A DNA stretch of 64,000 nucleotides, from NCBI GenBank assembly GCA_039602395.1, contig JBCNJP010000008.1:24870653-24934652 (forward strand), read 5' to 3'. The translations under genes were made by a program, and so were the position numbers. Every line of letters begins with the position of its first letter. Positions within the stretch are counted from its first letter, which is position 1. Shown here piece after piece: positions 37,942 to 48,835 of this stretch. The DNA comes from Deinandra increscens subsp. villosa (Eukaryota; Streptophyta; Magnoliopsida; Asterales; Asteraceae). Under the pieces are notes generated by a model. That model was not told the origin of the DNA, did not search any database, and saw only the letters and a list, made by a program, of their open reading frames with translations.

Positions 37942-38157
37942 TTAACGAGTCGTCAGCCAGACTCGGCCCCACGATCTGGGCGACGGAACGTCTAACAACA
38001 TAACAACCTCCTCACTCGCGTCAACCGGACCAGACAAGTAATGCTTCAACCTATGTCCGTTAACCTTGAACGAGGTACCATCAACGCCCTCAATCTCAAC
38101 TGTCCCATAAGGAAATACATGTTTCACCACGTGGAGACCGGACCATCTAGACTTCAA
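37942..38157 (-). pseudogene. Athila integrase C-terminal part
   Basis: About 70 codons ending the pol polyprotein, with the conserved tract FPYGTVEIEGVDGTSFKVNG followed by HRLKHYL, typical of the integrase C-terminal region of Athila-like elements. It is out of frame with the integrase core: a small indel lies at about 38155-38165. No chromodomain is present, as expected for this lineage. Confidence 0.8.
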
Positions 38158-38158
38158 C

Positions 38159-38896
38159 TTAATTACCCGGGAATAATTTCAACCTCGAATTAAAAATAAG
38201 CACACGATCTCCCGGTTTGAAGTCTTTCTTCTTGATATGACTATCATGAATCCTCCTGGTCCTCTCTTCGTACAAACCCGAACTCTCGTACGCATGATCG
38301 CGCAACTCCTCTAACTCATGCAACTGAAAGAACCGTCCTCTAGTCGCCTCATCCAGATCTACATTGACGGCCTTCATGGCCCAATACGCGCGATGCTCGA
38401 CCTCAACTGGTAAATGACACGCCTTTCCATAAATCATCCTAAACGGTGTAGTACCCATAGGTGTCTTGTAGGCTGTACGGAAGGCCCACAGTGCGTCATC
38501 CAGTTTCTCCGACCAATCCTTACGGTTCTTACCAACCGTTTTCTCCAAAATTCGCTTAATCCCGCGATTCGTGACCTCAACCAGCCCACTCGTCCGGGGA
38601 TGATATGGTGTAGCCAATCTATGCGTAACCCCATAACGCTGCAACGCTTTCTCCATCCGAGCGTTGCAAAAGTGGGTGCCACGATCGCTAATCAGTGCCT
38701 TCGGCACTCCAAACCTCGCGAACAGTTTCCTCAAAAACCTCACAACAACTCTCGCATCATTAGTGGGGAGGGCTTGTGCCTCGACCCACTTTGAAACATA
38801 ATCAACCGCAACGAGAATGTATTTGTTCCCGACTCGAACACCTTCTTCGCGGTGAAGAGGGCTGCATAGTGTCCACCAGTCGGACCCTCGTGACAA
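38159..38896 (-). pseudogene. Athila integrase catalytic core, N-terminal part deleted
   Basis: The recognisable core begins at NKYILVAVDYVSKWVEA (about 38820) and includes the second catalytic Asp (ALISDRGTHF, about 38690-38660) and the Glu region (TSGLVEVTNRGIKRILEKTV). The first roughly 20 codons of this frame are not integrase. The Cys pair of the HHCC zinc-binding domain and the first catalytic Asp are absent: the zinc-binding His region, in the neighbouring frame at about 38890-38850, runs straight into NKYILVAVD. Integrase inserts the DNA copy into the chromosome; this copy cannot do so. Confidence 0.85.
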
Positions 38897-39492
38897 TGTC
38901 TCAAAATCTGGCGTGCCTCACGTCCATGCACGCATCTTCGAATCACTGAATCAGCACCGATCCTATAAAGATAAGGATCCTCCCAAATGTAATGTTTCAA
39001 GTGAGAAAAGAACTTCTTCTTGTGCTGAAACCCGTACCCTTTCTTCATGATCCCACTCGACAAATAGTTTGCAAAATCTGCAAACCATGGACTCTCATCA
39101 TCATCCCTCCCGCGTATATAATCGAGTAACTCATGGGGGAAATAGTCATTTATGGGCATCCCCTCGAGTTTCTCATCATCCGCGTTCTCCAAACGCGAGA
39201 GGTGATCGGCCGCCACATTCTCAGCTCCTTTCTTCTCACGGATCTCAATATCAAATTCTTGCAACAACAGGATCCATCGAATGAGTCTCGGCTTAGCATC
39301 CTGTTTGTTGAACAAATACTTAATAGCCGAATGATCCGTATACACAACGGCAAGCAACTCTTTCTCGGTAGTAGTGTAATTCTCCTGTGCATCATTAAGA
39401 GTTCGACTCGCATAGTAAATCGGATGGAAGTGTTTGTCCCTCCTCTGTCCCAAGACTGCCCCTACTGCGAAATCGCTCGCATCACACATCAA
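38740..39492 (-). pseudogene. Athila RNase H and start of integrase
   Basis: Continues the reverse transcriptase frame after a TGA at about 39508. The RNase H region begins with LMCDASDFAVGAVLGQ (catalytic Asp) and includes YYASRTLNDAQENYTTTEKE and DHLSRLEN. Between ELLAVV and YTDHSAIKYLF (about 39355) roughly 17 codons normally present in the family are missing, without a frameshift. The integrase His-His zinc part (RHCHEGPTGGHYAA, about 38880) follows. Together with the integrase deletion this makes the element enzymatically defective. Confidence 0.8.
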
Positions 39493-39507
39493 CTCAAATG
39501 GTTGCGA

Positions 39508-40557
39508 TCAATCGGGTGCAACCATAATCGGGGCGTTCACCAACTTGTCTTTAATCAAGTTGAACGCTGTCAAACACTCCTCAGAAAACACAAATGGGGC
39601 ATCCTTCTCTAGGAGCTGTGTCATCGGCCTGGTGATTTTCGAAAAATCGCGTATGAATCGGCGGTAAAATCCCGCGTGGCCTAAGAAACTCCTAATCGCT
39701 CTAACAGAAGTGGGAGGCGGAAGTCTAGAAATAGTATCAACTTTGGCTCGATCAACCTCAAGCCCCGCATGGGAAATCTTGTGCCCAAGCACAATACCCT
39801 CACGAACCATGAAATGGCACTTCTCCCAATTAAGCACCAGGTTCGTCTCCTCACATCGAGCCAGCATCCGCGATAAGCTCGTCAAACACTGATCGAAGGA
39901 ACTCCCAAAAACAGAAAAATCGTCCATGAAAACCTCCATGGAGTCCTCGATCATATCATGAAAAATCGCGACCATACAGCGCTGAAATGTCGCTGGAGCG
40001 TTACATAATCCAAACGGCATGCGTCGGTACGCGAATGTGCCAAATGGACATGTAAATGTGGTTTTCTCCTGATCCTCCGGTGCGATGGGAATCTGGAAAT
40101 AACCTGAAAAGCTGTCAAGGAAACAATAATAACTGTGTCCGGCTAAACGCTCGAACATCTGATCAATGAACGGTAGGGGAAAATGATCTTTCCTCGTAGC
40201 ATCGTTGAGTTTGCGATAGTCGATGCAAACTCTCCACCCCGTAACCGTGCGCGTAGGAATCATCTCATTCCTCTCATTCACGACAACTGTCATGCCCCCT
40301 TTCTTGGGCACAACCTGAACCGGACTAACCCAAGGTGAATCAGAGATAGGATAAATCAAACCAGCATCCAAAAGCTTCAAAACCTCTTTCTTCACCACAT
40401 CCTGCATGTTCGGGTTCAGTCGTCTCTGTCTCTGCACAACAGGCTTAAACTCATCCTCCATCAAAATCTTATGCGTGCAGAAAGAAGGGCTAATCCCCTT
40501 AATGTCCATAATCTTCCACGCAATAGCCTGTTTGTGCTCTCGCAGCACATCTAACAA
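39508..40557 (-). pseudogene. Athila reverse transcriptase
   Basis: About 349 codons with the full set of Gypsy reverse transcriptase blocks: a DAGLIYPISDSPWVSPV finger block, WRVCIDYRKLNDATRKDHFP, CFLDSFSGYFQIPI (first catalytic Asp), MPFGLCNAPATFQRCM, and the VFMDDFSVFG catalytic Asp pair (FMDD) near 39920. The tether to RNase H (GFYRRFIRDFSKITRPM) is also present. The frame is open throughout; it is separated from the upstream protease linker by a frameshift near 40555 and from RNase H by one stop. It copies the element's RNA into DNA in the particle. This is the best-preserved enzyme domain in the window. Confidence 0.92.
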
Positions 40558-41000
40558 CCTCGATTTCTCATCAATTTAGTCAAATCTGATGCAATGATCA
40601 CAGGAAGTCTCGAATCCGTCTCCAGAAATGCATACTCTAAGTGAGATGGTAACTCCTTAAGCTCTAATGTCGGCAGATCCTCAACAGACGGTCTAGATTT
40701 GGCCCGCATAGTGTCAATGACCTCAAAAACCTCCGGGCTCAAATCTAAAGTACTAGTCACCTCACACGCAGCAGCAGCATACACACCAAGCTGCGGGTCA
40801 AGTCCACCCCAAAGCTGCGTATCTGAAACACCTGAATCACAGATGTCCTCAAACTGGTCACTCACGTGTGGAGTGACGGTGTCAACAAAGTAGAGTGTAT
40901 CATCCTGACTCTGAGGGCGTCTCATCGAATCACGAATGTCAAGGGTCACCGTCTCGTCCTCGACGCGTAAAGTAAGCGTACCACTGAAAACATCAACCAA
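40551..41000 (-). pseudogene. Athila pol segment between protease and reverse transcriptase
   Basis: About 149 codons starting at VDVFSGTLTLRVEDETVTLDI, the end of the protease fold, followed by the linker to reverse transcriptase (LELKELPSHLEYAFLETD, typical of Athila pol). It overlaps the reverse transcriptase frame by a few bases, marking a frameshift; a second one-base shift near 41043 separates it from the gag-protease frame. Confidence 0.8.
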
Positions 41001-41029
41001 AGAACGTGCGGTAGCTAGAAATGGGCGAC

Positions 41030-43183
41030 CTAAGATAAGAGCTGCACGTGCTCGTCCTCATCCATGTCGAGGATCACAAAATCAACCGGGAACACACATT
41101 TATCCACTTTAACCAACATGTTCTCCATAATACCCCTCGGATATTTGACCGAACGGTCAGCAAGCTGAATGCTCATGCGCGTGGGTGTCGGCTCACCTAG
41201 GTCTAGTCTCGCAAAAACAGAATATGGCATTAAGTTTATACTAGCACCTAGATCAGCAAGAGCATTGCTGACGGACAAGCTACCAATCAAACACGGGATA
41301 GTAAAACTCCCGGGATCCTTTATCTTCTGTGGCAGCTTGTTCTGAAGAACTGCTGAACACTCCTCGTTCAGTGTAATGGTCGACAACTCCTCAAGTTTCT
41401 TTTTGTTACTCAACAAATCTTTAAGAAACTTGGCATACTTAGGCATTTGTGCTAATGCCTCGATAAACGGGAGATTTATGTGAAGCTGTTTGAACAGGGC
41501 AAGAAATTTACTGTAATTCTCCTCAGCTCTATCCTGTCTCAAACGCTCGGGATATGGAACACGAGGTGTGTAGACTTTCGCGGGCTCCTTGGGGCGTGCT
41601 GTACTTGCTGGGCGTAGCCTAGTAGGGTGCACCTGCCCAGGAACCTCAGTCTCAACCTCAACATCTCTCTCCTCAGTAACCGGCTCAGCAGTGGCTGGCG
41701 GTACAGGATCCTGAGTGGTCTTGCCACTCCGAGTGGTAATCGCCTTTGCTGTTTGGCGCGGGTTTGTCTCGGTATTACCAGGCAAACCTCCCTGCTGGCG
41801 CTCTGACATAGATTTGGCAAGCTGGCCCATCTGCCTCTCAAGATTCTGCATATGAGTGCCCATGTTACTCATCTCCTGCTCATTTCTCGAAAAACACAAC
41901 TCATTCTGCTGAGCAACCTTTTGAGTGTCAAGGGCTGCTTTCTGATTCTGCTGAAGCAACTGAGACACCATGTCGGTCAGGTTCTTCATACCCGAATCCT
42001 CTGTCTGAACCGGGATCTGTCTGTTGCCACCTAGGTTGTAAACACCCTGTTGTCTCTGTGGTGGTCGTGGCTGGAACCCCGGTGGGTTCGAACTGCTCGG
42101 CTCCTGCCTCCACCCCGAATTCTGGTTTGGTCTCCAAGTCTGATTGTAGTTATACTGGTTAGGTGGTGGGTGGCCCTGGCTAGCCATGTAATCGACCTGC
42201 TCTGGTAGCTCGGTGCTACCAACAATGGGACAACTCGTAATATCATGTGGACCAGCACATAACTGACAAAATTTCACATGCTGATGTGTCTCCTGTGGCT
42301 GGCTCATCTGCTCCTGACTCGTCTGCATCCCTTTCATCATCTGCGATAGGGCCTCGACCTGCGCTGAGAGAGCAGTAACGGGATCTACCTGATGAACCCC
42401 TCTAGTCTGGGGCTGTCTACTCGTACGCGTGGTAGACCACTGGTAGCCGTTCAACGCAAGCTCCTCAAGTAAATCACGCGCCTCCTCTGGCGTTTTGCTG
42501 CTCAGAGATCCACCGGCGGAACTGTCAACAGTCGGGCGCGTGAGGGCGTTCAGACCGCCATAGAAAATCTGCACCTGCTGATGCAACTCGATGCCATGGG
42601 ATGGGCATTTCCTCAACAACTCCTTAAACCCCTCCCATGCCTCATACAAACTCTCGGTGTCCTCCTGCATGAACGAATAAATCTTATTTCGGAACATCGC
42701 GGCTTTCGATGGAGGAAAGTACTTGGAAACGAATTTCTGAGTCAAAGAATCCCAAGTAGTAATAGAACAAGGCGGGAGGGACTGAAGCCACGCCTTCGCT
42801 GCGCCGCGAAGGGAAAATGGGAAGAGTCTCAACTTAACGGCCTCCGATGTGACTCCATTGAGTTTGAACGTGTCGCAAACCTCAAGGAAATTTGAAATAT
42901 GAGCCATCGGGTCATCGTTCGGAAATCCATCGAACTGAACAGAATTTAAGATCATGGAAATGGTCTGAGGCTGGATCTGGAAGTTGTTAGCTTCCACGGG
43001 TGGGCGTATGACACTGGGCTGTGCCCCCGCGATGTCGGGACGAGCGTAGTCGGCGAGCGTGCGTCTCGGCGGAAGTGCCATCGGAACTGGAACAACTAAT
43101 GCCTCCAAACGTCGAAGTCTACGAAAAACCCTCTCAAGCACGGACAACGGTGAAAAAGGACTCCTTCGACGACGAATGCGCAT
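41030..43183 (-). CDS. Athila Gag with protease active site
   Basis: 717 codons, open. The likelier start is Met-35 (43081, MALPPRRTLADYARPDI), since Athila Gag begins at that tract; the first Met of the frame is kept as the outer limit. The capsid region (about residues 70-260) includes NNFQIQPQTISMILNS and FPFSLRGAAKAWLQSLPP. A short Cys/His motif (CQLCAGPHDITSC, about residue 310) and a Gln-rich stretch follow, then a Thr/Pro-rich linker. Near residue 645 comes the protease active site DLGASINLMP, an Asp-Leu-Gly-Ala variant usual in Athila. The frame is lost at 41043 just after the protease begins. A frame this long in an element with defective pol suggests recent decay. Confidence 0.85.
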   Translation of the reverse strand: MRIRRRRSPFSPLSVLERVFRRLRRLEALVVPVPMALPPRRTLADYARPDIAGAQPSVIRPPVEANNFQIQPQTISMILNSVQFDGFPNDDPMAHISNFLEVCDTFKLNGVTSEAVKLRLFPFSLRGAAKAWLQSLPPCSITTWDSLTQKFVSKYFPPSKAAMFRNKIYSFMQEDTESLYEAWEGFKELLRKCPSHGIELHQQVQIFYGGLNALTRPTVDSSAGGSLSSKTPEEARDLLEELALNGYQWSTTRTSRQPQTRGVHQVDPVTALSAQVEALSQMMKGMQTSQEQMSQPQETHQHVKFCQLCAGPHDITSCPIVGSTELPEQVDYMASQGHPPPNQYNYNQTWRPNQNSGWRQEPSSSNPPGFQPRPPQRQQGVYNLGGNRQIPVQTEDSGMKNLTDMVSQLLQQNQKAALDTQKVAQQNELCFSRNEQEMSNMGTHMQNLERQMGQLAKSMSERQQGGLPGNTETNPRQTAKAITTRSGKTTQDPVPPATAEPVTEERDVEVETEVPGQVHPTRLRPASTARPKEPAKVYTPRVPYPERLRQDRAEENYSKFLALFKQLHINLPFIEALAQMPKYAKFLKDLLSNKKKLEELSTITLNEECSAVLQNKLPQKIKDPGSFTIPCLIGSLSVSNALADLGASINLMPYSVFARLDLGEPTPTRMSIQLADRSVKYPRGIMENMLVKVDKCVFPVDFVILDMDEDEHVQLLS

Positions 43184-43370
43184 AAACAGACGAAAAACGA
43201 AAAAGAAAACAGAAACAGAACATAAAGAAACTAGACTAAGCTAATAAACTAACTAACACGTAGGTAAACACATAAATAAGCAGACATACTAGAAACATGC
43301 AAATAAACAAGTAACGAAAGCAAGAAAATGGCTAAACTACTAGCTCCGAACTTTCTCGAAATCTGCGCGT
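43184..43370 (-). other. Athila leader
   Basis: About 190 bp between the primer-binding site and gag, A-rich on the plus strand. No microrepeat array, unlike the Copia and LARD leaders. Confidence 0.7.
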
Positions 43371-43387
43371 CCCTGGCAACGGCGCCA
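43371..43387 (-). other. Athila primer-binding site
   Basis: On the minus strand TGGCGCCGTTGCCAGGG, six bases inside the 5' LTR. This is the Athila-type site, usually assigned to Asp-tRNA. Confidence 0.9.
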
Positions 43388-43393
43388 AAAACT

Positions 43394-45337
43394 TGATGTG
43401 TCGGAATTGAACAAGAAAAACAGTCAAGTTAAAAATGGTAAATACTGAGTGACCAAACCACACACTAGGGCAAGCGTACCCGTCGTATGCAATATAGTAT
43501 CAATAAGTACCGGATATCAATCCAAGGACGCGTAACAGGCTCTCGATACTGGAACTTTGCTAATATTTAGTCTAACATGATTTGATTTTCAACAACGGAA
43601 GGAAAACAGATAACAATGTAACTTAAATAGCTAAGAAACAAACCACGGGTACTAAGGTGAAATTCAAATGAGAGGAAGGGGTGCTACTTGGTAAGGAATC
43701 TTTTGGGCCGACGGTTGACTACTAGATTGACTACTTCATGTGAAACTATCCTCTAAAATCGATAACCTAGATAACTAAGACTATAGACACATCCAAGCAG
43801 TCTAGGAAATCCTAACATGAAGTCTGGATAGTAAAATGATACTTAATGCTAAAAGGTCTAATCACTTCGGTCAAAGCAGATCAAACACATATGAAACAGA
43901 AAGCCACTCGAGAGGTCTCTCTATATGGAATCTATCACACACTAGAATACTAAAATGGAATCTATAAAACCTAGGCAATGTCTAACACGTGCAACGGGTT
44001 AAAACATTAAGTTCTCAAGTATTCCAACCAGTCGACAAAGTCAAACAACCACCTAGTATGCTAAACGAATCGGTCAATTCTATCCAACACAAATATCATG
44101 CAATATAGGCCACAAGTTGCAATCACAAGATCATGTAGGAGGTCTCCGGATCATGCATTTAATTTAAACTAATAAAAGTTAAACCAAATAATAATTAAAC
44201 CACTAATTAGGACAAAGTTCTTTGAACCTAAGTGATTTAATCACCTCAAGTAATCACAACAAAAGCCAAACATGCTAATATGACTATTTCATAGATCCAA
44301 ATTAGATTCATAAGCAAAAAGATCACATCACATGAAGAAAATCAATCTAATAATCAAGTCGACCCAAATTCATCCAAAACCAAGAAACACACTAGATCTA
44401 GCCAAACATGATGTTTAATATCAATAAAAACACGATCTTTATCATCATCAAGAAATAAAAATAAAAGATAAAGAAATAAAACCGAGATGAAGTGACCACT
44501 CGATTTAGCTCCAAATCTTGAACCTTCACTCCTTAAGCTTGATCTTTAATCCCCTCTTCATTCCATGTATTTTTTATGGTGAAGTGAAAAAAATTAAAAA
44601 TGGATAATTCCTGAAAATGGATGACGGCCGCTCTTCAAAAGAAAAATGGAATCCCCCTTTTTTTCTTGCGGCTGCTGCTCCTCGAGAATTTAGGGTCTCC
44701 TCATTTAATTCAACTGGGCTGCGATCCATGCTATTAATTCGAACTGGGCCTGCTCGTGTTGCTGTTTGGGCTGGCGCATGACAAAATATGGGAGAATTGA
44801 ACTGGGTTGCACACCTATACTTCGCTGGGCCTGTGACAATTGAAAGGGATTTTAGGATGCTCATTAATCTCGTTGGGCTGCAGAAACAAAAGGGAAGTTG
44901 GCTGGATCTAAAGCAACAAATGAGAATTGGGCACCAATTCCATTTTGGCGACTGTGCTCAATCTCTTGTTATTTATTTATTTCTTTATTTTTTTTTCTTT
45001 TTTTTCTTCTTCAAATGTAAACTTTTAAACTTCTTTTCTTGACCGCTCCCGAGCTCGCATCAAGTCCCCAATTCATTCAAATTCACTCGAGACCACCAAC
45101 TATCTAAAATTCAACAATTATACACCACAATAAATATCACAAATTAATAATTCTCAATCAAAGACCATTTTAAATGTGAAGTTTAGATATTTCTCAAATA
45201 TTAAACTAAAACCCATTTAAAAATAAATATTTCAAATATTAATCAATAAAGTACCAATTTTGATAATTTTAGTTTAAAAGCTTATTTCAATGCGGGATTT
45301 TTATTTATTTATTTTATGCATTAGATGCTACGCATCA
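43394..45337 (-). repeat. 5' LTR of the Athila element
   Basis: 1944 bp, about 99.2% identical by eye to the 3' LTR. Confidence 0.95.
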
Positions 45338-45342
45338 GTAAT

Positions 45343-45640
45343 TGTATGTAATCTTGTTCCAGCGTACCATGCGGCATACCAGTTGGTACGCCGCTCCGTA
45401 CCAACTGGTACGTTGATTAAGTTGGTACGCTGGCCAGTAGACTATAAATAGGTTGAGTTGTTTTGTCCAGAGTAGAAGAGTGAGTGTTGCTAGCTTAAGT
45501 GTGTGTATCTGCTGGTGTAACTCTCTCTGTTTTCTCTCTATGTACTCTCCTATTGAATCAATAAACCAAAAGCTTATTTACATCATGTTTGTCATCTCGA
45601 ACTAATCATACAGTAGTAAGATCCCGTTCTCGCTCTTACA
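45343..45640 (+). repeat. 5' LTR of element C, right piece
   Basis: Continues from 33316 after the Athila insertion. A perfect palindrome CGTACCAACTGGTACG lies at 45397-45412 with further GGTACG copies, a TATA box TATAAATA at 45443-45450 and a poly(A) signal AATAAA at 45560-45565. The LTR ends CTTACA. Confidence 0.9.
45443..45450 (+). promoter_or_regulatory. TATA box of element C 5' LTR
   Basis: TATAAATA lies about 35 bases after the GTACC/GGTACG palindromes. The same arrangement occurs in the 3' LTR (63916-63923) and in the D LTR (50627-50634). Confidence 0.75.
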
Positions 45641-45642
45641 AG

Positions 45643-45654
45643 TGGTATCAGAGC
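45643..45654 (+). other. Primer-binding site of element C
   Basis: TGGTATCAGAGC, two bases after the LTR. Confidence 0.9.
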
Positions 45655-46209
45655 TTTCTTCAGGTTGCTCTACTACTTTGATTCATTCGTTTTTGCACTT
45701 TCTAGAGAGAGAAAGTAGGTTTTTGGTTCAAATTTCATTATTTCTTCAAAATTACGAGTGTTTCTGATGGTAATTTGATTCCAAAATGTTCCTAGGGTGT
45801 TTTAGTTGAGTTCTGTATCAAATTCTAGTTCAAAAAATCCAAAAATTCAAAAAAGCAGTCAACTTGATCATGGTACGCTGCTGGTATGCCAGTTGAAGAT
45901 CTTGGTACGCTGGTTGAAGATTCTGGTACACAAGGCAATCTCTAAGATTTGCTGGTACGCTATGTCTTGGTACACAAGGCCATCTTCATTGGTTGTACGC
46001 AACGGTTACTGGTTGGTACGCAAGCAGCTACGCCGTGCCAAGGTTGGTAGGCTGATTTCTTGGTACGCTAAGTTGGTGGTCCATTTGTTGGTACGTGAGA
46101 ATCTACTAGTACATTGTTGGTCCTGGTGAAGGAGTTGGTACGGAGATCAATTGTTGGTACGGAGGTCGATAGTGTTGGTACGTTAGATCAGTTTTCAACA
46201 AATTTCGTC
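45655..46209 (+). other. Leader of element C with dispersed TTGGTACGC array
   Basis: About 15 copies of (T/C)TGGTACG(C/A) or near-variants between about 45870 and 46195, spaced by variable sequence. The motif is the half-site of the LTR palindromes. The leader ends at the gag ATG. Confidence 0.85.
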
Positions 46210-48835
46210 ATGGATCCGTTTCAAGCGTTTGCTGCTATGTCAACTACTGTTCAAGCGTTACTCAACTACGATAATGAGATTGGGACTACACGAAAAGTTC
46301 CTAAGTTGACGAAGTTTGAAGATTTTCATAATTGGAAAACGCGCTACGAGTCGTATATCGGAGTGACGGATGTAAGTGTTTGGGGTCCAATGTTGGATGG
46401 TATGAGGCACCAAAAGCTAATGGTGAAGACTAACCACACGGTAAAATGAATGTCGAAGAAAGAGATGCTTTAAAAGTGGAAAGGAAGGCGTATGCTACTT
46501 TAACTATGGCATTACCAAAAGACATCCTTCATTAATTCAAACTGCATACGATGTCTAAAGCTTTGTGGGAAGCGTGTGTAACAGGTGTGAAGGTAATGCT
46601 CAGTACAAGAAGAGCAAGAAGAAGGTCTTAATGAGAGAATATGATAATTTTTGTCATGTTCAAAATGAAACAATTAATGATCTGATTTCGAGGCTTTCAC
46701 ATCTGGTGAGTGAACTTGACAATGTTGGAGTAAAGAAAGAACCAAATGAGTTGAAGGAAAAACAGCTAGATGCTTTACCAGCTAAATAGGAAGGTTATAT
46801 CAAGTTGTTAACACATGATAATGGTTTTGATGCATTGTCTTCTGATGAATTAACAAGGAATCTGTTAACACGAGAGCTAGATATGCTTAGAGTCAAAACT
46901 TTACCAGCACAAGCTCAAAACCTGGATGTTTACTTCGGGGAGACTGCTTCTACCATGCATGCTAAGGCATCTAAAAGTTCATATCCAGCTCCTACTGCTT
47001 TGTATGTGGAAAAATCTTCAACTGGGTATTCAAATGTATCTAGGGACCATCAATGAATACTTATACTCAAAATGCTGTAGTGACTTATCCGGTTCATTCA
47101 AATCAATCTGCATTTGTTTCAAATCAAAGTCCTTTTTCTACAAAAACAACAAATGACTTTATGGCATTGTTCTCTGCTATGGTGTCATCTTATGATGGTA
47201 TTATTGTTGTAGGAATTTATTTTTTCTGAGAAAAAGCTTGCAGAAGATACTGCTAAGATTTCAGAATTAAACATTGAAATTTTAGATCTTAAAAGGCAAA
47301 TTGAGAATTTTATAACTTTAGCTTCCTTTATAAGTTATTTATGCAAAGATGAAACTCTCAAAGAAGTGTTTAAAGAGTCTGGATGCAATTCAGTTCCACC
47401 ACCGATTGCTTATGGTTTAGGGCCAAATAAGACTGAAAGCAAACCATCCATTGTGTTTGATTATTCCAAGTTCACTGAGAACTTGATTGGATCATCAGAT
47501 CGACACAAGGGAACTTATAAGAAAAAGCCAACAAAACATGGTTCCAAACTAATTCATGCTACAACCACACAATCAGAATCTAGTGACCCTGCGGTTAAAA
47601 AACCTGTCACTGAGATTAAGCCTAAAGGTGGTGTTAAACCAACACCTTTAGAAGCAACCATGAAAATTGTGGAAACTGAAAGAAAATGAAAGAATTTGAA
47701 AATGAAAATTTTTCAAAAGGTAGTGATTTATTTTATGAAAAAGATTCTGTAACTAAGAGTAATCAAGCAGGACCTGATGTTACCACAATTCCAGTTCCAA
47801 TATCCTAATCTGTTAAGTTTAGTGGATAAAATGCTGAACATTCTAAGGTCAATCGGTAGAAATCTTATAAATTTCAGAACCATGACAAGAAAAGTGTCAA
47901 TTCATTTGACACCAAATCTAGAAAATCTGATGATAAATTGAAAAGTAACTCTGAGATTGGTGAATCTTCCACCACTTAAAAAATCTATTGCTTAAAGGGT
48001 AGTGATACTATTTTTTCTGATGCAATGTTTCCTATGTGTTGCGTTGATCCAACACGTATTGCCAAAGTTTTCATTGTTGCACCAGGAGTGAAAATAGTAT
48101 CTAATTGTGAAAGTGCTTCTCTACCCATGTTACATGCTATATCCAATGATCAGAAACCTAAATCCTGATCGAATTCACCAACTGATCATCGATCTAAACC
48201 AAGATCAAAATCACCAAGTGCTCATAGATTTAAGTCCAAATCACCAAACTACTCACCTAAGAGTTTTTATAACTCTGATGGTCAGTTTTCTTCAAAAACA
48301 AATTCATTTTGATTATGAGGCTTATGGTTTTTGTGATGACTATAATTTCTATGATGGTTTTGGAAAGTTTGAACAAAACAAATCTAAATTTGTGAAACCA
48401 AAAGGTTACTCTGAACACTGTGGTTCTGCTGAATATGGGTTTTATAATGAGCTTGGGTATATTGGTAAACTGTTTAAACCTCTTCCCATGAACAAATCAA
48501 GAGTGTTTAAGACCAAGGACCAAAAAGAAATCATTCAACCCATTTTTGGTGATGGTCCAATGGATGAATTTGGTAATTCTGTTATTTTTGGTTAAACTGA
48601 TCGCCAAAGATGTTATTACTGTTATCAACGTGGTCACTTACGAAATAAGTGTCAAATGCTTGCTAAAAATAGAGCTTCCGCTGTTAGAAATGAAAAATCA
48701 GAAAATTCTGATTCTGATTCAAAATCTCAATCAAAAGGCAAGATGGTAGACGAGATGGTGGTTACCAAACATTATTTCAAACGTGAAAAGTTTTTCAAAA
48801 ACAATACTTTTGGTAATTCATCGACCTATGCTTCC
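46210..48835 (+). pseudogene. Copia gag of element C, internally deleted and interrupted by element D
   Basis: Starts MDPFQAFAAMSTTVQALLNY, like element A. The capsid region spans about 46210-47190 with frameshifts near 46445 and 46580. At about 47200-47225 the sequence jumps from MVSSYDG to KKLAEDTAKISELN. Compared with element A (about 2880 to 2110) this removes roughly 750 bp, including the main zinc knuckle and part of the coiled coil. The second knuckle (CYYCYQRGHLRNKC, about 48610-48655) remains. The coding sequence stops at 48835 where the LTR of element D begins; the protease region that should follow is not found anywhere in the window. Confidence 0.85.

Larger units (their letters stand above)
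33317..45337 (-). mobile_element. Athila-type Gypsy retrotransposon (12,021 bp)
   Basis: Two 1944-bp LTRs (33317-35260, 43394-45337), with ends TGATG...CATCA and target duplication GTAAT on both sides (33312-33316, 45338-45342). The minus-strand order is primer-binding site, gag-protease, reverse transcriptase, RNase H, integrase, long non-coding 3' region, polypurine tract. The Gag sequence and a TGGCGCCGTTGCC primer-binding site are Athila hallmarks. About 15 LTR differences by eye (about 0.8%) indicate a recent insertion; at an assumed 1.3e-8 substitutions per site per year this is roughly 0.3 million years. Pol carries deletions in RNase H and integrase, so the copy is not autonomous. Confidence 0.95.

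Noticed and set aside
38414..39667. Plus-strand ORFs of up to 159 codons
   Set aside because: Antisense shadows of the Athila pol on the minus strand.
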